Shown: one piece after another, positions 36,373-45,406 of the stretch
Position numbering within the stretch: the stretch's first letter is position 1
Layout of the letters: each line of letters begins with the position of its first letter
From: Neptunitalea chrysea
Lineage (GTDB): Bacteria > Bacteroidota > Bacteroidia > Flavobacteriales > Flavobacteriaceae
Reading direction: 5' to 3'
Length of the DNA: 64,000 nt
Assembly (NCBI RefSeq): GCF_027924145.1
Contig: NZ_BRVP01000013.1
Location: 1-64,000, forward strand
The notes under the pieces: generated by a model
The model's database searches: none
Told to the model about the DNA's origin: nothing
What the model saw: only the letters and a program-made list of their open reading frames with translations
Made by a program: the position numbers and the translations under genes

Positions 36373-36957
36373 AAAGAGAGTACTTTAGAAGCCTATGAAT
36401 CAGCTTGTACAATACATCAATATCGCTTTTTTGATTATGGTGTTACCGAAGCCCTGCATGTACAATACGAAGAACAACAAACCATTACTCATTTGGCTCA
36501 TAAGATAGCCAATGAATATACCGAGCGTATGGATGCCTATAGCCATAAACTAATGGTAGTTAATTTACAATTGATATTAAACTACGGTATTCGATTTTAC
36601 AATCGGCAGTTTTATACCCGTACAGGTTTTAATAAAGATGTGGTTACCCGATTTGAGACCTTGCTAAAAACACATTTTAGTAACGAAGATACCATGCAGC
36701 AAGGGTTACCAATCGTAAAGCAATGTGGGGAGCAACTGAATATGTCTTCTAATTGCCTCAGCGATTTACTTAAAAATGCTCAGGAACACATACAATACTA
36801 TCTTATAGAAAAGGCGAAAACCGAATTGCTCCGTACTACCGCTTCTGTAAGTAGTATTGCCTGCCGTTTGGGGTTTGAGTATCCGCAGCATTTCAGTAAG
36901 CTATTTAAAAGCAAAACAGGGGTGAGTCCGGCAATGTATAGGAGTAAGTCAGAGTAG
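36373..36957 (+). pseudogene. AraC-family regulator, 5'-truncated
   Basis: The frame is open from just after a TAA at 36370 and encodes about 194 residues beginning KESTLEAYESACTIHQYRFF. There is no ATG until the middle of the protein; the first usable start is TTG 36493. The C-terminal 100 residues are an intact AraC double HTH (LNMSSNCLSDLLKNAQEHIQYYLIEKAKTELL ... FEYPQHFSKLFKSKTGVSPAMYR). AraC proteins of this type are about 290-300 residues with an N-terminal cupin, so roughly the first 100 residues are missing. The truncation point coincides with a dispersed repeat, suggesting repeat-mediated loss. A short DNA-binding protein could still be made from the TTG. Confidence 0.65.
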
Positions 36958-37051
36958 TCTTTAAGGAGATAAACTACCGTTTAGAGTTTGGTAAATTAGC
37001 ATTTGCTACTTTAAAATTCACTAAATTAGCATCATATTTTTAGAAAGCACT

Positions 37052-37552
37052 ATGTTAAGCGATAAAGAAAGACAATTGTACCAAGCATATTTTAAAACCG
37101 AGATACCCTACTACACAAAACAGCTAGAAAAGTATGATGAAACAGGTAGGTGCTCCTTTAATTTCTATGCGTTGTTATTTGGCATGTTGTGGATGGCGTA
37201 CCGAAAAATGTATCGCGAAATTGCTTTCTATTTTTTAATTTTTTTGTGTGCTGAATTCCTTCAAAAAATGGCAACCCAATTTGCACTCATTCCAGCAGAT
37301 CGTTCAGAAATGATAAGTCTTATAGTAAGCCTCATTTTAGGTATTGTGTTAGGTATGTATGCCAATCAGCTATACATTGCAAAATGCAAAAGAGAAATTC
37401 TTGGTCTTATAGATTTAACAGATAGAGAAGAACACTTAACTAATGCTGTTGCCGCAAAAGGAGGGATACAACCATGGGCACCTGTACTATTGTTTTTTAT
37501 AATTATAGTAGTTCAATATTTGCTAGTAATAGCAGCAGCAACCACCGGCTAA
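37052..37552 (+). CDS. DUF2628-type membrane protein
   Basis: The 166-residue protein has FNFYALLFGMLWMAYRKMYREIAFYFLIFL, the DUF2628 signature (FNxxAxLFGxxWxxYRKMY). Two or three further helices follow, with YANQLYIAKCKREI between them, another conserved spot. The Cys-containing N-terminus (ETGRCSFN) is in the cytoplasm. The family has no known function. It is monocistronic. Confidence 0.72.
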   Translation: MLSDKERQLYQAYFKTEIPYYTKQLEKYDETGRCSFNFYALLFGMLWMAYRKMYREIAFYFLIFLCAEFLQKMATQFALIPADRSEMISLIVSLILGIVLGMYANQLYIAKCKREILGLIDLTDREEHLTNAVAAKGGIQPWAPVLLFFIIIVVQYLLVIAAATTG

Positions 37553-38068
37553 TTTTTGATGTAAAAAAACAGAGGTTTTAATTTTAAGCCCAACTCATCT
37601 TTGTTTAATGTACAAAAGCAGCAAGGCAAAATTAGGGAACATTTGGTAGCGGTACCATTGCTAATGTAGTTAATGTTTGCAAGAAAAGGGATGCGGAGCT
37701 GGGATTGCAAATGGGGTACATTAGTGGTTTTAGATAGTTAGGGATACGGAGAAAATAGGCCGTACGCAAGGTGTAGGAATAGTATATTTAATGTTAAGCA
37801 AAATCCGTATCGGATTATCTAGGGGTAAAGGTTTTATAAGCAGCCTTTTACAGGTTAATCTGTCCTGTATAATTAGCAAATAACGAGTCAAATTGTTAAA
37901 TTTGCGAACACGTTTTCGGAAAGCAATTCATCTTACTAAAGAAACCGTTCGTCTAAGGAAAACCTCTTGTGGCATAAAGCCTTCTTCTTTAGTCTACAAT
38001 TAGTAGTTAATTTGTGCTATATTCTTTTCGAGAAATGAATTTCGGAAGATTTTAAAGGGGGGCAATAA
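37553..38068. other. intergenic, 516 bp
   Basis: No complete gene. A 33-codon frame at 37636-37737 (GSGTIANVVNVCKKRDAELG ... YISGF) is bounded by stops and may be the end of a lost gene. The rest is AT-rich and should hold the promoter of the histidine kinase. Confidence 0.4.
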
Positions 38069-39556
38069 ATGTTGCAAACAAATACTAGAGAGGTTATGGA
38101 GGGATACACACTAAACAAATTAAAGCACACGCTAGAGATGGCGGAAATTGCTCAGGCTTTTTTTGATGTAAAAAAAGGTATGATGTTTTTTGATAATATG
38201 TGTTGTAAAATTCACGAAACAAGTGAGTCTAGTATATCTATATTACACCTTATGCGCATGTACGATACCAATTCGGCCAGAAAATATATTGAACGGCTTA
38301 AGAAGGGTATTGCTGAGAAAGAAACACACTTTGATAGTATTATAGAAACCATTACTGAAATAGGTAAAAAGAAATGGATTCATGTTGTGGGAGTACCTGA
38401 ATATGAATGGGGTGATTGCACGGGGATACAATTCTTATATAAAGATGTAGACAATGAAACCCGTGATAAGATGAGAATGCACTCACATGCAAATACTATG
38501 GAGAGTAGCTTCACCAATGCAACTGAGGGGCTTGCCATGGTGAGTATTGGAGGTAGGTTTGTAAAAGCAAATCCGGCGTTGTGTGCTATGCTGGGGTATA
38601 CAGAGGAAGAGCTTTTTAATAAACCGTTAATCGATTTTGTTCCTAAAGAAGATCTTCAGGAGCTTGAAAGCATTTTGGCTAAGTTTTTAATGGGGAAAAT
38701 TTCTCAGTATGTCGATGAAAAAGAATATATAGACCGTTTTGGGGAGCGTAAACGTATGGGGCTCATTATTACCATAACCAGAGATGACCAAAAGCGTCCG
38801 GTTCGGTTTTTATTTCAGTTAACAGACCTTACCCAAATGTACCATAGACAAAGCGAAATTAAAACGCTTTTACGTTTAGTGTCTGACCAAAATAAGCGCT
38901 TGATAGACTTTGCCTATATCGTGTCGCACAACCTGCGTACGCACTCGGGTAATTTTACCATGATTATGGAATTAATGAAACGAGAGTTCCCGGAGCATAC
39001 AAATAATTATTATTATCCGATGCTGAAAACCACAGCACGTGAATTGCAAAAAACAATGGAAGACTTAACAACTGCTATTGTTAGTTACTCCTATAACGAG
39101 GAAGATTTAACACAGCTTTGTTTAGGTAGACAATTAAGTTTAGCCTTAGGAAGTATTAGTAGAGAGCTAAAAACTATTGGAGGAACAATAGTAAATAATG
39201 TACCCAAAAATATATGTGTAAACCATCTTAAAACCTATTTGTTAAATATTTTTATAAGCGTGTTAGAAAATGCTATTAAGTTTAGGCATCCTGATAGACC
39301 AATTGAAATAACTATAGATTTTGAAGATTCAGGTGATTTTTATGGCATTTTAATTAAAGATAATGGTTTAGGAATTAACATAGAAGAACATGCCAATGAA
39401 ATGTTTATGCTCTATAAAACATTTCATGAGAAACAATCGGGTAGAGGAGTTGGTTTATTTGTAGTTAAAAATCAGATGGAGTCCTTACATGGCATTTGTG
39501 AAGTAGAAAGTGTGGTAGATGAGGGTTCCGTTTTTAAATTATATTTTAAAAAATGA
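38069..39556 (+). CDS. PAS-domain sensor histidine kinase
   Basis: The 495-residue soluble kinase has no membrane segment. An N-terminal PAS-like region (about 20-130) is followed by a clear PAS domain (about 143-258, GRFVKANPALCAMLGYTEEEL). The HisKA-like helix has the phosphoacceptor His287 in SHNLRTH, and the ATPase domain has Asn401 (N box), DNGLG at 431-435 and GRGVGLFVVKNQ (G2). It should sense a cytoplasmic signal and pass phosphate to the response regulator whose gene overlaps its stop by 4 bp (ATGA). It resembles Bacteroidota kinases of the SHNLRxP class. Confidence 0.92.
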   Translation: MLQTNTREVMEGYTLNKLKHTLEMAEIAQAFFDVKKGMMFFDNMCCKIHETSESSISILHLMRMYDTNSARKYIERLKKGIAEKETHFDSIIETITEIGKKKWIHVVGVPEYEWGDCTGIQFLYKDVDNETRDKMRMHSHANTMESSFTNATEGLAMVSIGGRFVKANPALCAMLGYTEEELFNKPLIDFVPKEDLQELESILAKFLMGKISQYVDEKEYIDRFGERKRMGLIITITRDDQKRPVRFLFQLTDLTQMYHRQSEIKTLLRLVSDQNKRLIDFAYIVSHNLRTHSGNFTMIMELMKREFPEHTNNYYYPMLKTTARELQKTMEDLTTAIVSYSYNEEDLTQLCLGRQLSLALGSISRELKTIGGTIVNNVPKNICVNHLKTYLLNIFISVLENAIKFRHPDRPIEITIDFEDSGDFYGILIKDNGLGINIEEHANEMFMLYKTFHEKQSGRGVGLFVVKNQMESLHGICEVESVVDEGSVFKLYFKK

Positions 39557-39963
39557 AAGGATCAGAGTTAAATATTTGCGTTGTAGAAGACTCTACCTTA
39601 ACCTTGTTACTTTTGCAAAAAATGGTAGAGATATTTAAAGTTCCTATTCGTGTAAATACATTTACACAAGGAAGTAGAGCATTAGAATGGATTAAAAACA
39701 CCGTTAAAGATAAAGAAGAGCTAGGAGCTATCTTGGTAGATTTAAATATGCCTGAAATGAGTGGGTGGGAGTTTGTAGCAGCACTGGAAGAGGAGAATCC
39801 TAACATTGAGGTACCAGTGTACATTGTGTCTGCCAGTTGCGACCCAATAGATAAGGAGCGTATAGAAGAGTATCCGACAATTAAAGGTTTTTTGCATAAG
39901 CCTTTAAAAGTAGAAGATCTTGAACGTATTACCGATACCAAGAGACAATCTTCTAGTTGTTAA
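39553..39963 (+). CDS. single-domain response regulator
   Basis: The 136-residue CheY-like receiver has acidic pocket residue Asp13, phosphoacceptor Asp63 (LVDLNMPEMSGW), Ser93 and Lys116 (HKPL). There is no output domain, so it probably acts by protein contact or within a phosphorelay. It overlaps the kinase gene by 4 bp. Such regulators of the SHNLR kinase type are frequent orphans in Flavobacteriaceae. A strong terminator follows 22 bases later. Confidence 0.92.
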   Translation: MKGSELNICVVEDSTLTLLLLQKMVEIFKVPIRVNTFTQGSRALEWIKNTVKDKEELGAILVDLNMPEMSGWEFVAALEEENPNIEVPVYIVSASCDPIDKERIEEYPTIKGFLHKPLKVEDLERITDTKRQSSSC

Positions 39964-39985
39964 TTTTATAGATGATTTAAATATG

Positions 39986-40020
39986 AAAAGGCGTTTAGTT
40001 AATTTTACTAAACGCCTTTT
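39986..40020 (+). terminator. terminator of the kinase/regulator operon
   Basis: Perfect 14-bp stem AAAAGGCGTTTAGT / ACTAAACGCCTTTT with a 7-base loop. Confidence 0.85.
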
Positions 40021-40707
40021 ATGTTATAGGATTGTGGCAGAACCTATTGCCTTTTGATACTACCTTAGTACAAATTTATTAATTGCTTACAAAAGCCCTA
40101 CGTTAGATTATGGGCTTATACCATGGAGTTGTATAAATGGTATTGAGGAATGCAAAGCCATTGGTAGTAGTAAAAGTAGTGTGCTAATCGTTAACAACCT
40201 TCAGAAATATCTTAAAAAAGTAATAGGTAGGTTGCTGAAAAAATACTAAAAAAGAAACAGAAGGAAATAGTTGTTATTGCTAAGTATGTACCGTAAAATT
40301 ATAATGTAGTATATAAGTTACTTTGGTGGTTTTGTAGCTGTAATTGCAAATTAAAATAGCTTATTTGCGCAGAATATTACTAGATATACAGAAATATTTT
40401 TAGTTATAAAAACTGTATTTTAAATAGGTTATGTAAAATAGTAAACTGGATTTTTATTATATAATTGTAAAGTTTTTGTTCTTTAAAAAGTAGGTGTACA
40501 CACATTTTCAATGGGTTAACTGTTTTTTATAAAAAAAATTATACTGTATGGCGTTAGTGTTTGAGTTTTTTAGTTATCTTAAAAAAAAATTTAAAAGTGG
40601 ATTTTGTATTAACAACCAAAATATATTAGGGGATATATAGAAAGTTGTTAGTTAATATTAAGAATGATTTCAATTTTTGTTGCCAAATAATTTAGTTACA
40701 AGGAACT
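40021..40707. other. intergenic, 687 bp, no gene seen
   Basis: Extremely AT-rich from about 40360 (runs of A and T around 40530-40590). I find no supported frame. This long leader precedes an AraC-type gene and may contain its control region. Confidence 0.4.
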
Positions 40708-41520
40708 GTGCAAAACGTTAATATTAAAGTATATAACCCAGAGGAGTTATCGGGGATAGCTGAGCGTATCTGGTTGATAGAAACCAACGAAAATCCATTT
40801 ACACCTATTATTGTAGCTTCTAATTTTATAAATATCTTTTTCCCATTGGATGAAAGAGGTATTTCTATTAATGATGTAGTTTCTCATAAGCCTTTAATTT
40901 CGGGAGTAATGCAAAAACCATTTGTTTTGCAAATGCCACCCAACTGTAAATTTCTTAGTGTTAGGTTGTACGTGTACGGACTTTATCCGTTAGCAGATGT
41001 GTACAACATTACCGAGAATGGGCCAGAAGCATCAGAAGCTTTAGAAACCTTTTATGATAGCCATAAAGAAACGTTTTTATCTAACGATATAGAAGCTATT
41101 TTAACCTTAGTGCGTAAAGAGCTTATTTCTAAGTTTTGTGCCAAGAGAGCCCGTAAAACCGACTTGCTTAAATCGTTTTATGAGTACATTGTTAATGAAG
41201 TGTCGGGTGATATTGTATCATCTTTCTGTAAAGAGAAAGATATTAATTACATTAATTTAAATAGATTGTGTACCAAAGTTATTGGTATTACACCTAAAAA
41301 GTTAGAACGCTTGGTTAAGTTTCGTAAATCATTAGATTATATACTTAAAACGAATAATAGTTTTACAAATATTGCTATTAATAGTGGTTATTTCGACCAG
41401 CCACATTTTGTAAAAGAGTTTAAATTTTTCACTGGTTTTACTCCTACAGCTTTTATCAAATTTTTACAACAAGAAGCTTTATTCGACTCAAAGGAAGTTA
41501 TTAATTTTTCTACATTTTAA
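40708..41520 (+). CDS. AraC-type transcriptional regulator
   Basis: The frame starts at GTG 40708 and gives 270 residues. The N-terminal 160 residues are a sensor-like domain (ISGVMQKPFVLQMPPNCKFLSVRLYVYGLYPL resembles the DUF6597/AraC N-terminal cupin-like domains). The C-terminal 100 residues are AraC HTH (INLNRLCTKVIGITPKKLERLVKFRKSLDYIL ... FDQPHFVKEFKFFTGFTPTAFIKF). The C-terminal half is well matched; the N-terminal assignment is weaker. It lies between two gene-free regions and convergent with unknown genes, so targets cannot be guessed. Confidence 0.85.
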   Translation: MQNVNIKVYNPEELSGIAERIWLIETNENPFTPIIVASNFINIFFPLDERGISINDVVSHKPLISGVMQKPFVLQMPPNCKFLSVRLYVYGLYPLADVYNITENGPEASEALETFYDSHKETFLSNDIEAILTLVRKELISKFCAKRARKTDLLKSFYEYIVNEVSGDIVSSFCKEKDINYINLNRLCTKVIGITPKKLERLVKFRKSLDYILKTNNSFTNIAINSGYFDQPHFVKEFKFFTGFTPTAFIKFLQQEALFDSKEVINFSTF

Positions 41521-41746
41521 AGGCTTGTTAGAAATATACAAGTTTTTGATTTTCAGTATTGTTACATTTGTTAAGGGAAAAATTGAGGATTAAGTCTTTC
41601 AATAGACTAAATTCTTTGGGGTGTTTAAAGTTACATACGGGTATGTAGTCATATCCGTAGTAGCTTTTACTTTAAATTCTTATAATTTATTTTAATTCAT
41701 TCGGTATAAATTTTAAAATCTATATACTTTTTTGCAAATAGTGTTT

Positions 41747-41795
41747 ACTCCAATTTTGATACAGCAACAATCCCCTGTTGTATTAATGTTGGAGT
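41747..41795. terminator. possible terminator between convergent genes
   Basis: ACTCCAA (41747-41753) pairs with TTGGAGT (41789-41795); inside, ATACAGCAACA faces TGTTGTAT around an ATCCCC loop. A T-run (CTTGTTTTT) follows on the plus side. Confidence 0.5.
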
Positions 41796-41810
41796 ACTTG
41801 TTTTTAAAAA

Positions 41811-42272
41811 CTAGTAGTTTCTTACAGGATATCCTCTACTTTCTCTAAAGGATATTTTTTCGGTATATATTTCCAAATCGGAATCTTTTGGTAGCAAAGA
41901 TGTTATTTCAATCTGCGCGAAGTGTTCTGCTCTAAAGGTTACCTGTATAGTACTTGTTTCAATGTTTTTTATATTTACCCGTAAATTAAAGGTGCCGGGA
42001 TTTTCTATAAATAAATCACTTGCAATTAATAGCTTACCCGAATATACTTGTACTTGCACAGGTTCATTTACTTTTTTCCACCCTAGTACACCCTTAGTAA
42101 ACATAGCGCCTTTTATGGTAAGGCTATCGCTGCTTGTTGTATGTTGAGCTAGTTTCCAAGAGCCAACCTTTTTACGTTGTGCGGTTGCATTTTGAGTACA
42201 TAGTAAGGCAATAAGCATAAGCGTTGCTAATGCCCATTGCTTTAAAGATATAGTAACTGGTTTTTGAGTCAT
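41811..42272 (-). CDS. small secreted protein
   Basis: I start at ATG 42272, giving MTQKPVTISLKQWALATLMLIALLCTQNATAQ, a normal signal peptide. The mature part is about 120 residues, strand-rich (VGSWKLAQHTTSSDSLTIKGAMF, GTFNLRVNIKNIETSTIQVTF). No family is recognised. The upstream gene ends 10 bp before the proposed start on the same strand, so they are likely co-transcribed. Confidence 0.55.
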   Translation of the reverse strand: MTQKPVTISLKQWALATLMLIALLCTQNATAQRKKVGSWKLAQHTTSSDSLTIKGAMFTKGVLGWKKVNEPVQVQVYSGKLLIASDLFIENPGTFNLRVNIKNIETSTIQVTFRAEHFAQIEITSLLPKDSDLEIYTEKISFRESRGYPVRNY

Positions 42273-42282
42273 AGGTGCTATG

Positions 42283-42795
42283 TTATAAAACTTGGTGTAC
42301 GGTAAGGTAGTTTGCTTTAATAAGAATATCAATAGCTTCTTTACTTTTAGTATCTCCTTTAAATAAGGCTCCTGGGAACAGTATTAAGCGTTTTTTTAAC
42401 GTACCTTTTTTAGACTTGTAATGCACTACTAAGCGTGCTCTAGTAAGCCATTTAGTGCCTTTTTTAAATTTGATTTTTACAATACTCTTTTTGGGTATCA
42501 TTGGAGTAGTTGTAATGTTTATGTTGTAAATAATAAATATAATATATCCTAAAATAACCATTACAGATGCACCACTACGCACAAACTTATAATCTTTAAA
42601 AGCTGTATAACTCTTAAGTGCAAGGAGCAGCACAATTGCTAAATAACTTATATGAGCTTTAGGTAACTTATTGGTTTCTTTATATTCTTCAATATGTTGT
42701 ACTAATGTACTTTGTTCTGTAAGTATAAGCCTGTCTGGTAATACATGACAGTAGCCTAATTTGGTTTCAAATTTTTTATAGGTATCCATATCCAT
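42283..42795 (-). CDS. membrane protein of unknown function
   Basis: Starting at ATG 42795 (MDMDTYKKFETKLGYC), the 170-residue product has two hydrophobic helices (about 46-60 and 74-92) and then a basic strand-rich domain (KIKFKKGTKWLTRARLVVHYKSKKGTLKKRLILFPGALFKG). The domain resembles a bacterial PH-like module in layout only. A secreted-protein gene follows after 10 bp. Confidence 0.5.
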   Translation of the reverse strand: MDMDTYKKFETKLGYCHVLPDRLILTEQSTLVQHIEEYKETNKLPKAHISYLAIVLLLALKSYTAFKDYKFVRSGASVMVILGYIIFIIYNINITTTPMIPKKSIVKIKFKKGTKWLTRARLVVHYKSKKGTLKKRLILFPGALFKGDTKSKEAIDILIKANYLTVHQVL

Positions 42796-42909
42796 GGTTA
42801 TAAATATTAGTAGTACCAAAGCTGTTTATTAGCCAACCGGTATTCGCTTTTCTTATTTTTAAACTTCATTGCAAACCTGTGTCCTTTTGTAGCACGAAAG
42901 ATACGATTT

Positions 42910-42935
42910 TACTCAATAATTGAGATTAAGTATAC
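42910..42935 (+). repeat. dispersed palindromic repeat, end fragment
   Basis: TACTCAATAATTGAGATTAA then GTATAC: the conserved end of the repeat with only the first palindrome. It lies in a short intergenic gap. Confidence 0.6.
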
Positions 42936-42958
42936 CCAGAGATTATGCTTATTCTTCT

Positions 42959-43336
42959 TTAGTTAATACGCCAAGGTGGGTTAGCCCTGTTTTCACCGGC
43001 GTGGTAAAGTACAATCAGATTACCATCAGGGTCTTTTAAACGAGCTTCCCTCCATAACCAAGGCTCGTCTGTAGGGAGTTGATCAAACATAATCCCTTTG
43101 CTTTGTAGTTTTTCAACAGTAGCATCTACATCATCACATTCAAAATATACCCAAATACCATGTCCGGAAGGCAAGCTTTCTACCTGATGAATAGAAAACG
43201 TACTACCTCCATTAGTACATAAAAACCGCGCATATTTAGGCAGCGATTTTACAATGAGTTGCAATCCTAGCATTTTATAAAACTTAATAGATGCTGTTAC
43301 CTCTAAACTGGGTACGGTTATTTGGTTTAAGTTCAT
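42959..43336 (-). CDS. VOC-family (glyoxalase/bleomycin-resistance fold) protein
   Basis: Start at ATG 43336 gives MNLNQITVPSLEVTASIKFYKMLGLQLIV, the standard VOC opening. It continues with a single betaalphabetabetabeta pair and ends LKDPDGNLIVLYHAGENR, which carries the metal-ligand Tyr/Asp region. At 125 residues it is one VOC module, expected to dimerise. Substrate is unknown; such proteins range from lyases to resistance binders. Confidence 0.85.
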   Translation of the reverse strand: MNLNQITVPSLEVTASIKFYKMLGLQLIVKSLPKYARFLCTNGGSTFSIHQVESLPSGHGIWVYFECDDVDATVEKLQSKGIMFDQLPTDEPWLWREARLKDPDGNLIVLYHAGENRANPPWRIN

Positions 43337-43372
43337 AATAAATATACATGTATAAGTAATTACAAGGTACAC

Positions 43373-43731
43373 AGGCCTTTTAAACCTAAAATTAAATCAA
43401 TTTTATAAAGATATATAATTAGTAATAATTCGGTTAATAGATTATAATGGTAGTAAGGCGTAAATTCTTTCTCTTTATTTGCTTTAGTACTATATTTAAA
43501 GAGTCTAAATAACCTTTTATACATTATTTAGATTTTTGGCTTTTTCTCCCGTCCAAAATGATGCTTAGTAAGGTGTTTTGCCTGCTAAGATTTTTACAAA
43601 TGTTTAAGGAATATGATTAGGAAAAATAAAGCCCCAACAGCGTTGGGGCTTTGCTATCACTTGGGTTTTAGATACGTTGGGTATAACAGAGATACCTACT
43701 TTTTAGCAATATTATAAGATAATGGTTTTAC
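43373..43731. other. intergenic, 359 bp
   Basis: It lies between the VOC gene and the phage-like islet. It contains only the terminator at 43628-43652. The islet's left boundary should be here; no direct repeat or tRNA is visible. Confidence 0.4.
43628..43652 (-). terminator. terminator of the islet minus-strand operon
   Basis: Perfect 11-bp stem AAAGCCCCAAC / GTTGGGGCTTT with a 3-base loop; on the minus strand it is followed by ATTTTTC. Confidence 0.85.
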
Positions 43732-44406
43732 CTAGTCAACACTCCTTCTTTTTCGTTTTAAAATGTGTACATACTCTTTACGAGCGGGGTCGCGTTGCCA
43801 GTCGGTAATGGTATCTTCCAGCATTTGTCTGTCCATGTCTAGCGTAATACGATCTACATAGATGTGTACCCATTTCATAAAATTCCTGTCCTGAATCTGT
43901 TGGTATGTTTTTGCTACATCGGCCATAGTTGTGGTGTTTTTAGGTGCTTTTTGTTGTTGGTGTTGTTGTTCTCGTAACTGTGCTTTTTGGTCTAAATATA
44001 TGGGAAACCATTCCCCAAAAATAAGATTGGCATCTACGCCTCGTTTGGTGGCACCAAACTTTCCTGAGCGCGCCATTTTAAAAAATAGAATGATGTCTTC
44101 TAAACTCTCATAGGCAAAATTTTCAAGTGTATCTACTGTAAGCGTTTCCAATTGGGCATCGTTTAGTTTGGTGCTAAAAGCAAATGCATGGATAAACCGA
44201 GTAACCAATACCCTAACCACACTAAACCCCAAACTGCCATTATTGCCTTTAAATACCGATCGTATGGTGGGTTTACCCAGTGTTTGGGGTAGGGTAAGTT
44301 CCATTTCCATATTGGCTAAGCTGGCTTGGTTGGCTACAATTTGCTTACTTAAATCTAAAGTTTTTGCCCACTGTGCTTCCCAGGGCTTCGGTAAATACTT
44401 GCTCAT
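43732..44406 (-). CDS. DUF6633-like mobile-element protein
   Basis: The 224-residue soluble protein has a central segment (LEDIILFFKMARSGKFGATKRGVDANLIFGEWFPIYLDQK) that I recognise as the core of DUF6633-like proteins of Bacteroidota phages and conjugative elements (xxAxxGKYGxxYGxxDxxxIxxWLxxYxxxR style). The C-terminal region is basic. It is the last gene of the islet operon and overlaps the DUF1376 gene by 62 bp, indicating tight coupling. A role in replication or its control is inferred from neighbours only. Confidence 0.5.
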   Translation of the reverse strand: MSKYLPKPWEAQWAKTLDLSKQIVANQASLANMEMELTLPQTLGKPTIRSVFKGNNGSLGFSVVRVLVTRFIHAFAFSTKLNDAQLETLTVDTLENFAYESLEDIILFFKMARSGKFGATKRGVDANLIFGEWFPIYLDQKAQLREQQHQQQKAPKNTTTMADVAKTYQQIQDRNFMKWVHIYVDRITLDMDRQMLEDTITDWQRDPARKEYVHILKRKRRSVD

Positions 44407-45199
44407 TATTTTTTGCCTGTTGCTTGAGTTTAAAGAAACCTTTCCATCCGTTAGCCATGCTTTGGTGCAGAATGGCTATGGCTGTTTGCTCGTTTTGTAG
44501 TGCTTTATTAGCCAGCTCTACTAGCGCTGCCTGTTCACTTTGTGCCGACCTATACCTGAAATTAAACTGTTCTGCTTTGTATGCTTTCCACTGTTCCCAT
44601 TGTGTTCTGAACTGGTTGCTCTCAAACGGCGATACCATGATTTTTTCATTCGCTGTTTCTTTTTTAATTTCAACTTTAGTTCCATTTTCAATTTCATTTA
44701 CATCTTCATAAATTGTCGACCGTTTGTTTTGCAGTTGGTTAACCATTTGGTTAAACCAATTTCGTACCCGTTGTTTTATGTCGGTTTCATTGGTAATAGG
44801 CGTGCTATTTTCAAGTATAAAATTGTTTATATCGAAAGCTGCTTTAAGCTTTTCTTTTTGATTTTTAGTAAGTTTTGATCCTGAAATGAGTCCGGCAAAA
44901 ACCGCCGAGGCAATTTTTTTAGGACGCCCTAAGGAGCGTAACTTTACCTCATGGTCTAACCGTAAGTTTAACCATCCGTTAGCCGTTAGTTTAAAGTGCT
45001 CGTTAAGTACCCGTTCAATAGTATCTTTACTACAACCCGAACAATACATTTGCAAGCGTGTACTATTGTTTGGGATGGCTCCCTTCTGATGTTGGTAAAT
45101 CATAAGGTCTATATAGCAAGCTCTTTCTTCGGGTAGCATAAGTCGGGTACCCTCGTAAAAGTCTTTACTGTAAAATAAAAATGCAGGGTCTTGGTTCAT
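44345..45199 (-). CDS. DUF1376-type phage replication protein
   Basis: The N-terminus of the 284-residue protein (DPAFLFYSKDFYEGTRLMLPEERACYIDLMIYQHQKGAIPNNSTRLQMYC) is DUF1376, the winged-helix-like origin-binding module found in phage replication initiators. A GRPKK segment follows (residues about 90-96), then a variable linker and a helical C-terminal domain (FESNQFRTQWEQWKAYKAEQFNFRY...MANGWKGFFKLK), which resembles the helicase-loader-like end of such proteins. It probably recruits host helicase to the element's origin. There is no DnaC-type ATPase in the islet. Confidence 0.75.
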   Translation of the reverse strand: MNQDPAFLFYSKDFYEGTRLMLPEERACYIDLMIYQHQKGAIPNNSTRLQMYCSGCSKDTIERVLNEHFKLTANGWLNLRLDHEVKLRSLGRPKKIASAVFAGLISGSKLTKNQKEKLKAAFDINNFILENSTPITNETDIKQRVRNWFNQMVNQLQNKRSTIYEDVNEIENGTKVEIKKETANEKIMVSPFESNQFRTQWEQWKAYKAEQFNFRYRSAQSEQAALVELANKALQNEQTAIAILHQSMANGWKGFFKLKQQAKNNEQVFTEALGSTVGKNFRFK

Positions 45200-45217
45200 A
45201 GGTTAAAAGTTCAATGT

Positions 45218-45261
45218 TTTGCTCACTCATATGTGACCCTGAACAAATTTCAGGGAGATGA
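45218..45261 (+). repeat. islet intergenic repeat, copy 1
   Basis: TTTGCTCACTCATATGTGAC followed by a perfect hairpin CCCTGAA-CAAAT-TTCAGGG and AGATG. Copies 2 and 3 lie at 47251-47277 and 47612-47656. Confidence 0.65.
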
Positions 45262-45270
45262 AAATTTGTT

Positions 45271-45371
45271 TACTCAATAATTGAGATTAAATGCTTCGAG
45301 GCTTGTTTCTAAATAGAAATGCCATGCTTACTAAATGCTTCGGGTTTGTTGCGAAGTAGTTTGCTAAAAGA
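45271..45371 (+). repeat. dispersed palindromic repeat, long form
   Basis: It begins TACTCAATAATTGAGATTAA and ends TTCGGGTTTGTTGCGAAGTA then GTTTGCTAAAAG. Both the CTCAATAATTGAG palindrome and the CTTCG...CGAAG hairpin are present, with ATGCTTACTAAATGC in the middle. Confidence 0.8.
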
Positions 45372-45406
45372 AAGGTGTGGCAGGTGCCTCACCTTTCTAG
45401 AGTTTG

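Noticed and set aside
44168-44878. Several plus-strand frames opposite the DUF1376 gene
   Set aside because: Antisense shadows with high Cys/Phe/Ser content typical of reversed Lys/Glu-rich coding sequence.
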